Shown: positions 21,565 through 29,737 of the stretch, piece after piece
Layout of the letters: each line of letters opens with the position of its first letter
How positions within the stretch are numbered: the first letter of the stretch is position 1
Source: Mycobacterium sp.
GTDB taxonomy: Bacteria; Actinomycetota; Actinomycetes; Mycobacteriales; Mycobacteriaceae
Reading direction: 5' to 3'
Length of the DNA stretch: 64,000 bases
Assembly: GCA_025965975.1 (NCBI GenBank)
Contig: JAOPVX010000368.1
Coordinates: 1-64,000 of the forward strand
The notes under the pieces: model-generated
Databases searched by the model: none
The model's input: only the letters and a program-made list of their open reading frames with translations
What the model was told of the DNA's origin: nothing
Made by a program: the position numbers and the translations under genes

Positions 21565-22616
21565 CGTTGCGGCTCATCGATTTCTGTTGGCAGCGGCAGG
21601 GTTTCGGCGCTCGACCAGACGGCGTTGAACCTGGCCATCCCGACCTTGCCGACGACATGGTCGACGAACGCCTTGCCACGGGTGTACTGGCTGAGCTTGG
21701 CGTCGAAACCCAGCAGCGCGCGCACGATGCGCTGCAGCGGCGGCTGCTTGCGCCTGCGGCGCTCGTCGAACCTGCGCCGAATGGTGGCCACCGTCGGCAC
21801 CACCGCGGGACCCACCGCGTCCATCACATGGTCGGCGTGGCCCTCTAACAGCGTGCCCAGCACCAGCAACTGATCCAGGGCGCGCCGCTGCGGCTCGGAC
21901 TGCACGGCCCGCAGCAATCCGACAATGCCGCTCGAATTCGGTTCCGGCACAACACCGTCGCGTCTGCTGCGGACGAACTCGGCGAGCCGCCCGACCACCT
22001 CGGAGATTTCCTCGCCCGCGTCCTCGGTGAGAACGGCGAGTGCCTGCGACATGTGATCGGCCAGCCAGGGATTGGCACGGAACTGCACTCGGTGGGTGAC
22101 CTCGTGCAGACACACCCACAGCCGGAAATCAGCTGGCAGCACCCGCAATTGGCGCTCGACGGCGATCACATTCGGGTACACCAACAGCAGCTCGCCGCCG
22201 TTCGGCCCGAAGGGGTCGTATTGGCCCAAAATGCCCGCCGACACGAACGCCAGCACCGCGCCGGTCTGCGCCCCCGTGATGCGGCCGGTAACGAAGTGCG
22301 GCTTGGCTCCATCCTTGCCATCACCATTCGGGCTGCCACCGGTCATCACTCGCATGGATTGCGTTGCGGCGCGGATCCATTCGGTGCGGTCGACGGTGCG
22401 GGCCTCGGGAATCTCACTGCCCTCATTGAGCCCGGTCACATCGCGCACCGGCAGCTCGGCGTTGCGCGCGGCCGCGGTCAGCTGATCGATGACCTGCCTG
22501 CGGGTGTAGTCGGTGGCCGCGGGACCGGGCCGGACGAGTTTGGCGCCGACGGTCGCCGCGAACTGCCAGTCGACGGCGCGGCCGACGGTGAGCCTGGACT
22601 TGGTCGACGGGCTCAT
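21543..22616 (-). CDS. Zincin-type metalloprotease (Rv3626c-like, 'F420 biosynthesis-associated')
   Basis: A 357-residue protein with the HExxH zinc motif in VCLHEVTHRVQF, of the actinobacterial 'zincin_2/coenzyme F420 biosynthesis-associated' family. The start is set at the ATG at 22616 because it overlaps the dacB stop (ATGA); the ATG five codons earlier lies inside dacB. No signal peptide is seen, so it should be cytosolic. Its target is not known. It sits in the conserved dacB-protease-tilS-hpt string. Confidence 0.88.
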   Translation of the reverse strand: MSPSTKSRLTVGRAVDWQFAATVGAKLVRPGPAATDYTRRQVIDQLTAAARNAELPVRDVTGLNEGSEIPEARTVDRTEWIRAATQSMRVMTGGSPNGDGKDGAKPHFVTGRITGAQTGAVLAFVSAGILGQYDPFGPNGGELLLVYPNVIAVERQLRVLPADFRLWVCLHEVTHRVQFRANPWLADHMSQALAVLTEDAGEEISEVVGRLAEFVRSRRDGVVPEPNSSGIVGLLRAVQSEPQRRALDQLLVLGTLLEGHADHVMDAVGPAVVPTVATIRRRFDERRRRKQPPLQRIVRALLGFDAKLSQYTRGKAFVDHVVGKVGMARFNAVWSSAETLPLPTEIDEPQRWIDRVL

Positions 22617-23995
22617 GTGCTGCACCCGCACGACCGCAAAGCCGCCGACAACGCGTCGATGGCGGTGCGCCCCGTCGGCCCGGCGTTGTTGGAGATGAAC
22701 GCGAACGTCAGCACCCGGCCGCTGGAGTCGGTGACGACGCCCGCGAGCGCGTTGGTCCCGGTCAGCGATCCGGTCTTGGCCCGCAGGTAGCCCAGTGCGG
22801 AGCGCCCGGCATCGGTGTCGAGATAGCGGTTGGACAGCGTGCCGCTGCCTCCGGCGATCGGCAGCACGTCCAATAGAGGCCGCAGCTTCGGTTGGTCGCT
22901 GCCTGCCGCGGCGTTGACCACCCCGTCGAGCGTTTGCGCGGTCAGCCGGTCGTCGACGGACAGCCCGCTGGAGTCCAGCAGATGGGCGCCGCCGGTGTCG
23001 ATCTTGGCGCTGTCGAGCTGGCCGAGCACCGCCTGCACGGCGCCGTCGAAGCTCTGTGGCCGGTTCAACTGGGCGGCGAGCTCCCTGCCGATCGACTCGG
23101 CCATCACGTTGTCGGAGTCGTTCATCATCTGCCGCAGCCGCTCGATCAACGGCGGCGAGGACACCGACGCGATCTCCTGGCCGCCGCGCGATCCGGCCGG
23201 CAGGACCGTGACTCGCGTTGGGTCGACGTTCAATGCCACGGCCAGTGCGCGACCGGCGTCAAGCGCGGGCGTCGTTGACCGCGCCGAGTCGACGCTGACC
23301 GGCTGGGTCCTGCCGCCGTCGAGCATCACCGCCTCCATCGGCGCGACGTCCCCTTCGTCGATGTCGGCGGGATCCCAGCCAGGCGCTATCGCCGGCCCGC
23401 TGAAGGCGCTGATGTCGATCTGAACGGCGGTGACCTTGGTGCCGCTGCGGCGCACCTGGTCGGCCAGGTCGCTGATCCGGGCCGCATCCCGATACCACGT
23501 CTGCTGGCCGGGCGGCGTCGCCGACACCGTCGGGTCACCGCCGCCCTCGAGCACGACCACTCCTGGCTGGTCGCCGCTGAGCACGCGGGTGGTCAGCCGG
23601 GCGTCGCGGTCCAGCGTCAGCAGCGCGGCGGCGGTGGTGAGCACCTTGTTCGTCGACGCGGGCTGCATCGGCACATCGGCGCCCTGCGCCCACAGCTGCG
23701 CGCCGCTGATGGCGTCGGTGATCCTGCCGGTCATCGCGCCAAGGTTCGGGTCGGCCACAAGGGGCGCCAACGTCGCGGCCAGCCGGTCGGGTGTCGGTTT
23801 GGTGGCTGAGGCATCGACCGGGACGATGCCGGGGTCGGCGGTCGCCGCTGGGGGCGCCGGCTTGGCGGCCTCGGCGTTGCTGGTGGAGTTGCCGTTGGTG
23901 CGCACCGCGGCCACCGCGACGACGCCCACGACCACCAGCAGCACCGCAACGCCGATCACCACATGGGTGGATAGCCGCCACTGCGTCGGCCGCAT
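22613..23995 (-). CDS. dacB: D-alanyl-D-alanine carboxypeptidase/endopeptidase (PBP4, S13)
   Basis: A 460-residue penicillin-binding protein. An uncleaved anchor or signal helix (about 11-31) is followed by a low-complexity Ala/Pro linker. The active-site SxxK is STNK at 114-117, the second motif is SDN (MMNDSDNVMAES) and the third is KTGS (RAKTGSLTGTN). The long insert between the first two motifs is typical of the S13 class. It acts outside the membrane on peptidoglycan stem peptides. Confidence 0.93.
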   Translation of the reverse strand: MRPTQWRLSTHVVIGVAVLLVVVGVVAVAAVRTNGNSTSNAEAAKPAPPAATADPGIVPVDASATKPTPDRLAATLAPLVADPNLGAMTGRITDAISGAQLWAQGADVPMQPASTNKVLTTAAALLTLDRDARLTTRVLSGDQPGVVVLEGGGDPTVSATPPGQQTWYRDAARISDLADQVRRSGTKVTAVQIDISAFSGPAIAPGWDPADIDEGDVAPMEAVMLDGGRTQPVSVDSARSTTPALDAGRALAVALNVDPTRVTVLPAGSRGGQEIASVSSPPLIERLRQMMNDSDNVMAESIGRELAAQLNRPQSFDGAVQAVLGQLDSAKIDTGGAHLLDSSGLSVDDRLTAQTLDGVVNAAAGSDQPKLRPLLDVLPIAGGSGTLSNRYLDTDAGRSALGYLRAKTGSLTGTNALAGVVTDSSGRVLTFAFISNNAGPTGRTAIDALSAALRSCGCST

Positions 23996-24095
23996 GACTC
24001 TCCTGCTCTATTGACCGCCCCCTTACAGCAGCGTATCGCTCCACTATGGTGAGGCCCGTCCCCAAGACCGGAGCACAGGGCAAGGAGCCGCGGCG

Positions 24096-24581
24096 GTGCA
24101 GTTCGACGTTGTCATCGAGATTCCGAAGGGTTCGCGCAACAAGTACGAGGTAGACCACGACACCGGGAAGGTGAAGTTGGACCGCTACCTATTCACCGCG
24201 ATGGGCTATCCCACGGATTACGGCTTCATCGAGGACACCCTCGGCGAGGACGGGGACCCCCTCGATGCCCTCGTGCTGCTGCCTGAGCCGGTGTTTCCTG
24301 GGTGCGTCGTGGAAGCCCGCCCGGTGGGCATGTTCCAGATGACCGACGAGATGGGCGGCGACGACAAGGTGCTTTGCGTGCCCGTTGACCCCCGCTGGGA
24401 CCACATCACCGACCTCGGCGACGTGTCGTCGTTCGAGCTGGAGGCCATCAAGCACTTCTTCGTGCACTACAAGGACCTCGAGCCGGGCAAGTTCGTCAAG
24501 GCCGCCGACTGGGTAGGCCGAGAGGCGGCCGAAGCCGAGGTCAACCGGTCGATTGAAAGGTTTAAGACCTCCGACCACTAG
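24096..24581 (+). CDS. ppa: Inorganic pyrophosphatase
   Basis: A 161-residue family I pyrophosphatase, a soluble hexameric enzyme that hydrolyses PPi and drives biosynthetic reactions. Signature residues are in [21 protein letters not shown], where the three Asp bind metal. The C-terminal [16 protein letters not shown] is also typical. The start is GTG at 24096 with AAGGAG about 11 nt upstream. It is divergent from dacB and monocistronic. Confidence 0.97.
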   Translation: MQFDVVIEIPKGSRNKYEVDHDTGKVKLDRYLFTAMGYPTDYGFIEDTLGEDGDPLDALVLLPEPVFPGCVVEARPVGMFQMTDEMGGDDKVLCVPVDPRWDHITDLGDVSSFELEAIKHFFVHYKDLEPGKFVKAADWVGREAAEAEVNRSIERFKTSDH

Positions 24582-24664
24582 AGCGGTGAGCTACGCGATT
24601 TAGCGCAGTCGTAACATGACGTAACGCTGCCGTGGCATCAGCCTTCGATGATGTCGGTGTGTTG

Positions 24665-25180
24665 ATGCATCAGGGGATCGGCCTCGACGCGTTCAATGCA
24701 ATGCCGATGCGACGGGCCGTGCACGCGGTCTACGAGTGCTGCTACAGCGTGCCCCTTGCCGCCGATCTGGCCCGCAGCAGGCAATACGACAGCCACGATC
24801 AGCTGTTCCTGCAGGCCGACGCCCTGCTCTTCGGCCTCTCCGAGGACTCGATCGACTCGATCCTGCAGGCCTATCCCGACGTCGGACGGCGGCCGGGCAG
24901 CGAGAAGTCGCAGGCCGAGCAATGCGCGGTAACCGACGAGCGCCCCGAGGTGATGGACCAGCTGGCAGTGGCCTCGAAACGCTACCTGGAACATTTCGGC
25001 TTCGGCTTCGTGATGTTCATCAACGGCTACTGCGCCAAGGACGTGCTCGCGACGATGACCGACCGTCTGCTCAATGACGTCGAAACCGAGCGCAAAGTGG
25101 TGCGCAACGAGCTGGCCAGGATCAACCGCACCCGGCTGGAGCGCATGCTCGGGCCCGAAGGCGGCTACGACAACTGGTGA
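24665..25180 (+). CDS. OHCU decarboxylase-like protein (UraD family)
   Basis: About 171 residues, resembling the enzyme that decarboxylates 2-oxo-4-hydroxy-4-carboxy-5-ureidoimidazoline to S-allantoin. Family blocks are YPDVGRRPGSEKSQAEQ, HFGFGFVMFINGYCAKDVL and RLLNDVETERKVVRNELARI. The usual catalytic His of the 'HP.(L/I)G' motif is Tyr here (AYPDVG), so activity is uncertain. The ATG at 24665 is chosen; a GTG at 24632 would add 11 residues. Allantoicase follows after 18 nt, which supports a ureide role. Confidence 0.75.
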   Translation: MHQGIGLDAFNAMPMRRAVHAVYECCYSVPLAADLARSRQYDSHDQLFLQADALLFGLSEDSIDSILQAYPDVGRRPGSEKSQAEQCAVTDERPEVMDQLAVASKRYLEHFGFGFVMFINGYCAKDVLATMTDRLLNDVETERKVVRNELARINRTRLERMLGPEGGYDNW

Positions 25181-25198
25181 CGCTCTAGGCTCGGCGAA

Positions 25199-26221
25199 GT
25201 GAGCAGCAGCCCGCCGACCGGACCGCACTTCCTCTCACTGCCCGATCTCGCGGCACGCCCGGCGGGCGGTGCGGTGCTCTGGGCCAACGACGACCTGTTC
25301 GCCGAAAAAGAGAACCTGATCAAACCCGGTCCGGCAGAACACCGTCCGGCCACGTTCGGCCACAAGGGCCAGGTGTACGACGGCTGGGAGACCCGGCGGC
25401 GCCGCGGCGTCACCGGCGACGCCCACGATTCGGCGATCATCCGGCTGGGTGTGCCCGCGGTGGTCCGCGGCGTGGTGGTCGACACCGCGTGGTTCACCGG
25501 CAACTTTCCGCCGCAGATCTCGATCGAGGCCGCTTACCCGGATGGCTACCCGTCGATCGAGGAGCTGGCGGAAAAGACGCAGTGGACGACGATCGTCGAA
25601 CGCAGCGACATCAACGGCGACACCGGAAACCCGTTTGCGGTCAACTCGTCTAAGCGATGGTCGCATGTGCGGTTGTCGATCTATCCCGACGGCGGTGTGG
25701 CGCGGCTGCGGGTGCACGGCGAAGGACTGCTCGACCCGCGATTCGCGGACCTCCCGCTGGACCTGGCGGCGCTGGAGAACGGCGGGCGAATCACGGCCTG
25801 CTCCAACATGTTCTACAGCTCGCCGAACAACTTGCTGCTGCCGGGGCCGGCCCGCACGATGGGTGAAGGGTGGGAGACATCGCGGCGCCGGGACAGCGGA
25901 AACGATTGGGTGCAAGTGCATTTGGCGAGCCGGGGGGCGCTCACTGCGGCCGAGCTGGACACCTCGTACTTCATCGGCAACTCGCCAGGCTCTGCCCGGT
26001 TGAGCGGACGCGACGGGGACGGCGAGTGGTTCGAACTTCTGCCGCGCACGGAGTTGCAGCCCGACACCAGGCACCGCTTCCTCATCGGCGACCACCGTCC
26101 GGTAACCGAGGCGCGGTTGGACATTCACCCCGACGGCGGCATGGCGCGGCTGCGATTATTCGGAAAGCTGACGCCCGATGGCCTGCGGCAGGTCAACGAG
26201 AGGTGGGAACGAAGCACCTAG
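25199..26221 (+). CDS. alc: Allantoicase
   Basis: A 340-residue allantoicase that hydrolyses allantoate to ureidoglycolate and urea. It contains the two repeated jelly-roll halves of the family: GHKGQVYDGWETRRRR with WFTGNFPP in the first, and MGEGWETSRRRDSGNDWV with YFIGNSPGSARL in the second. Each half ends in an IYPDGGVARLR or IHPDGGMARLR strand. The start is a GTG at 25199. With the uraD-like gene it forms a two-gene purine-ureide unit that I do not recall at this place in M. tuberculosis. Confidence 0.93.
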   Translation: MSSSPPTGPHFLSLPDLAARPAGGAVLWANDDLFAEKENLIKPGPAEHRPATFGHKGQVYDGWETRRRRGVTGDAHDSAIIRLGVPAVVRGVVVDTAWFTGNFPPQISIEAAYPDGYPSIEELAEKTQWTTIVERSDINGDTGNPFAVNSSKRWSHVRLSIYPDGGVARLRVHGEGLLDPRFADLPLDLAALENGGRITACSNMFYSSPNNLLLPGPARTMGEGWETSRRRDSGNDWVQVHLASRGALTAAELDTSYFIGNSPGSARLSGRDGDGEWFELLPRTELQPDTRHRFLIGDHRPVTEARLDIHPDGGMARLRLFGKLTPDGLRQVNERWERST

Positions 26222-26227
26222 AGCCGT

Positions 26228-26776
26228 CTAGGCGGCCTGCCAGTCTCTGATCGCGGTGTCCTGCTTGCGGCCGAGTTCGAGCACCAGATCGACGGGCGCG
26301 GGATCTTTCGGCAGGCCGTCGAATTCGATGGTCGTCGCCGCGTTGCCCTGGGTGAACGTCAACACGGTGACGGACTTCGATCCGTCCGGCGACATCCCCG
26401 AAACCGTTGTCCCGCCGGTGCCCACCGCGGCAGGCTCGGTCTTCCCGTTAGCCACCATTCCGGTCACCTGCGGCTGTGCCCCGCTCAACGTGGCCGTCGC
26501 GGCCTGGGCGTCGGGCAGAACGAGGATGGTGCTGGTGATCTGCCTGCTCCCGTCGCGGTGGGTGTAGACAGCCGTGACACCGGGCTGCCCGTTCGGGTTG
26601 AAGGTGGGCGGAGCGGCGTTGTACGCCAGCGAATCTGTGATCAGATTCGGATCGACCGGCAGAGTGCCGTAGTCGCCGGGCTGTGCTGCGGCAGAACCGA
26701 AGCCGGCAACGGTCACGCCGATTGTCATTACTGCGGCCGCTATCAGACTGCCCGCGGCCCTGGTGGGAATTTTCAT
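26228..26776 (-). CDS. Secreted protein of unknown function
   Basis: About 182 residues from the ATG at 26776. A clear Sec signal peptide (MKIPTRAAGSLIAAAVMTIG onward) ends near GSAAAQPGDYG. The mature part is Thr/Gly-rich with no cysteines, and I do not recognise a family. It converges with allantoicase (6 bp between the stops) and lies 36 nt downstream of another small secreted gene in the same direction. Confidence 0.7.
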   Translation of the reverse strand: MKIPTRAAGSLIAAAVMTIGVTVAGFGSAAAQPGDYGTLPVDPNLITDSLAYNAAPPTFNPNGQPGVTAVYTHRDGSRQITSTILVLPDAQAATATLSGAQPQVTGMVANGKTEPAAVGTGGTTVSGMSPDGSKSVTVLTFTQGNAATTIEFDGLPKDPAPVDLVLELGRKQDTAIRDWQAA

Positions 26777-26812
26777 CACGACATGCTCCAATCTGACGAG
26801 GTCAATGGATGG

Positions 26813-27052
26813 TCAGCAGGGATAGCACGACCATCCGCGCCAACCGTCGCGCCAGAACCAGCCGGGTCCGCACCCCATGGCGCCCGTGGTTCCGCGGCAA
26901 TCGAGCATCTGCACTTTCGGCAGCGTTGGCACCGAGGGCTGGGTGTAGACGTTGGTGTCGTGTGTGGTTTGTGCGGCATACGCTGTCTGCGCGGTGGCCA
27001 CCGAACCCGACATCAGTGCTGCGATTGCAAGGGCCATACCGAATTTGCGCAT
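26813..27052 (-). CDS. Small secreted Cys/Trp-rich peptide
   Basis: A 79-residue protein with a signal peptide (MRKFGMALAIAALMSGSVATA, cut near AYAA), leaving about 52 mature residues. The last 31 hold four cysteines and four tryptophans (MLDCRGTTGAMGCGPGW and FWRDGWRGWSCYPC), which suggests disulphides or metal/haem contact. The start is well supported by GGAGGAAT just upstream of the ATG. No function is known. It lies ahead of the 182-residue secreted gene on the same strand. Confidence 0.72.
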   Translation of the reverse strand: MRKFGMALAIAALMSGSVATAQTAYAAQTTHDTNVYTQPSVPTLPKVQMLDCRGTTGAMGCGPGWFWRDGWRGWSCYPC

Positions 27053-27179
27053 TAGATTCCTCCGGGTGTTCTGGGAATTTGCAATGCAAACGGTACGCCG
27101 CACGCACTCCGTGTTTGACGCATTTGCGAAATGCAGGCGATGAATTCGCCGAACTTTCATGGCTGCAATTCCCGCACCG

Positions 27180-29570
27180 TTAATTCGAGGGCCGACAATT
27201 GCAGCGGCCGTCACTGGTGTCCACCGGGCCCTGGTAGCGGCGTCGGAACTCCTCGGCCGGCACGGGCCACTGCTCGCCGCGCACGCCCCGCACGATCCAC
27301 GCACCTGGGCCCGCTACCGCCGTGCCTTCGAGCGTGTCCACGACCTCCCCCTGCCTGGCCGGTCGTGCTGAGACGAAACCGGTTCTGCGCCAAGAGCACT
27401 CGTCCACGCGTTGATAGGATGCCCGGAAGATCTCGTCACGCACCGACCACGGGCTACCCCCGTCGTCCTGCACCATCCAGTCGCCGGGCCCTGCCAGCAT
27501 TTCGTCACCCGAGTCCGAGGTCCACGTCCACGGTTGCCACCGCTGCTCGGCGCTAACCACTCCGACGCGCCGATAGCCCCGCCACATCGGCACTGATCGG
27601 TATCCGAGCTCGCGCAATTGCGACAGCGTGGCCGCAAGGCTGGTCAACGCCGAGTGGAGAAGCTGCGGGTCGGCCTCGATGGTGCCCCAGTCGGCCAGGT
27701 TCGGATGAATCTTGCGCTCGTGGTCGCGCGGCTCCCCCCACGTCCATCCGGCCTTCTTGTAGTAGCGGCACCAGTCCTCGTGTTCGGCGCGTGCCATGGC
27801 CAGCACCGCAGACCGGTCGAACCCCATCGCCTGCAGCTGATCGAGGGGGTCGGAAGGCGGCGGCTGCGGTGTATCCTCCACGCCGCTATCAAGACTGTTC
27901 CACGTGTGACCGCCGATCTGCTCCACCAGCCACAGCGCAGTGCGCACTTGGCGCCGGTTCGAGCCGCGATAGAACTCGTCCAGTTCGGCCCACGGCCGAC
28001 GGGCCTGCGACGTGCCACCGACCGTGAGCCGGTACCGCTCGTGGATCAGCATCGCCGCCCGCTCCCAGGCGTCGTGAGCCTGTCCGGCGGGAAGGTCCAT
28101 GGTCAGTCGATACGTCCGCAACCTGTCGATGCCTGGACGCTCGCCTCCGGCACCGGTGGCCGCTGGGCTCCAGGCGAAGATCGGCACGTCCGGGAATCGC
28201 ATGGCCAGCCGGGTCGCGATCGTCGGGTCGATGGCAGCGCCGAACATCGGGTCGGCGTCGACGAAGATCACCGCGCAACCGCCTGCGTCGTGCGCGTCGC
28301 CGATCAGCCGTGTCAGCACGGGTATGGAGGGCGATTCGCTGACCGCGTCGACGAAGTCCCCGCTGGACGGCAGCGCGAGCCGTTCTTGCCGGTGCCGGTG
28401 ATCGTTGGCGTACTCGTCTGCAGCGTCGGCAACCACCGTGATGGTCGGGAGTGCGTCGCCGGTTGGCCCAGCGCAGAACTCCCGTTCGCGCCTGCGCTGT
28501 TCGAGGTCGGCACACAACGCCAACGTCAGCGGCGAGGTGCCGCACACCAAGATGCGGCCGATATCACCGCAGTCGGCGATCTCGTCGAGCAGGCGCCGTG
28601 CCGTCACCTCGTAGCAGCCAACGGCATCGGCCGCCCAGCGGGAGTCGCTGCCGCCGGATTGCTGCGCACGCCAGGCAACCGCGTACCAGGGATCGTCGAT
28701 GCGCACGATCAGGGGTATGCGCCGGTCCGCGCCGCGCGCAGATCTGGCCCGACCGATGGTGTGCAGGCGGGCCACGTTCGTCGACGGGTCGGCGTGCAGG
28801 AGGTACAGCCGATCCAGCTTGTGCCACAGCGGAAGTGCCCCAAGCAATTCCGGCGTGTCCAGATCGGCGGCGAGCACCCGCGCCCCATCCCTTCGGCAAT
28901 CTCCCACGCCGGGTTGGTCGACGTTGTCGGTGACCAGGATCAGCTGACTGCGCGGTTCGAGCGTTTCGGCCACCGCCTTGACCATCGAGCGAGAATCGTC
29001 ATCGACACCGACGACAGCGGTCACCGTCCGTGCGACTCGCGCCCGTACACGGTCAACCTGGGTGCGGAACAGCGTCACGGCCACGCTGGCGACCCCGAGG
29101 AAGATCACCCCAAGCGACGACAACCGCGCAACGTCCAGCGCGACCGGGATCGGTGTTGGACATGCGTCGCCGTTCATCCGTAATTCGGACGTGCCGCCCT
29201 TGACCAACTGGGCGGTCCACATCAATGGTGTGATGAACACCGGGTGAGCGGCGTCGTGACAGTTCCAATACGACGCCATTCCGAGGAGGCAGTTCATCAC
29301 CGTCAGCGCTAGCACGAGGGTCAGCGACACGCTTCCTCTGCCGCGTGCCGCGTTGGATCGGTAGGCAAATACGCACAACGCGACGATGCCGAGGGCGACG
29401 ATGGCGATGGTTGGCCCCGAGCCCGGTCGCCCGAACCACCGAAGCCAGCCAGGCGCGCTCTCTCGGACAGCCGGATCTACGGCCAGTACCGCCAGATATG
29501 CCGTCGCGATGCCGACGGCACCAAGCAGCGCAGCCTGCGACAGGCGCACCGCATCGATGTCACGACGCAT
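27180..29570 (-). CDS. Membrane protein: 4 TM, tandem RCK/TrkA-like Rossmann, RyR and two PGDYG-like repeats
   Basis: A 796-residue protein from the ATG at 29570, which has GGGAG about 12 nt upstream; a GTG 20 codons earlier lacks a ribosome-binding site. Four membrane helices lie in about 1-180. Two Rossmann-like units follow (TVTAVVGVDDDSRSMVKAV with GARVLAADLD, and GRILVCGTSPLTLALCADL), like the RCK/TrkA domains of ligand-gated channels. At about 592-645 is a RyR domain (RAEHEDWCRYYKKAGWTWG then HPNLADW). The C-terminus has two 60-residue repeats ending in GPGDWMVQDDGGSPWSV and GPGAWIVRGVRGEQWPV, which look like PGDYG domains. Sensing of a nucleotide-type ligand and a membrane effector role are inferred. 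It is divergent from a TIR-STAND gene. Confidence 0.72.
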   Translation of the reverse strand: MRRDIDAVRLSQAALLGAVGIATAYLAVLAVDPAVRESAPGWLRWFGRPGSGPTIAIVALGIVALCVFAYRSNAARGRGSVSLTLVLALTVMNCLLGMASYWNCHDAAHPVFITPLMWTAQLVKGGTSELRMNGDACPTPIPVALDVARLSSLGVIFLGVASVAVTLFRTQVDRVRARVARTVTAVVGVDDDSRSMVKAVAETLEPRSQLILVTDNVDQPGVGDCRRDGARVLAADLDTPELLGALPLWHKLDRLYLLHADPSTNVARLHTIGRARSARGADRRIPLIVRIDDPWYAVAWRAQQSGGSDSRWAADAVGCYEVTARRLLDEIADCGDIGRILVCGTSPLTLALCADLEQRRREREFCAGPTGDALPTITVVADAADEYANDHRHRQERLALPSSGDFVDAVSESPSIPVLTRLIGDAHDAGGCAVIFVDADPMFGAAIDPTIATRLAMRFPDVPIFAWSPAATGAGGERPGIDRLRTYRLTMDLPAGQAHDAWERAAMLIHERYRLTVGGTSQARRPWAELDEFYRGSNRRQVRTALWLVEQIGGHTWNSLDSGVEDTPQPPPSDPLDQLQAMGFDRSAVLAMARAEHEDWCRYYKKAGWTWGEPRDHERKIHPNLADWGTIEADPQLLHSALTSLAATLSQLRELGYRSVPMWRGYRRVGVVSAEQRWQPWTWTSDSGDEMLAGPGDWMVQDDGGSPWSVRDEIFRASYQRVDECSWRRTGFVSARPARQGEVVDTLEGTAVAGPGAWIVRGVRGEQWPVPAEEFRRRYQGPVDTSDGRCNCRPSN

Positions 29571-29737
29571 CACGAATCGAGCTCCCGATCGAGGTCGCCG
29601 GAATGCGAAACCGCTCCCACAGATACTCACTCAACCGCGGTCGCCAGAAAGGGCTTTTCACGTTTTCAGACCCACTGGGGACGGAAATCGAAATACGCTA
29701 GGCCGGTTGCTGATGTGATTAGCGAAGGCGTGAACGC

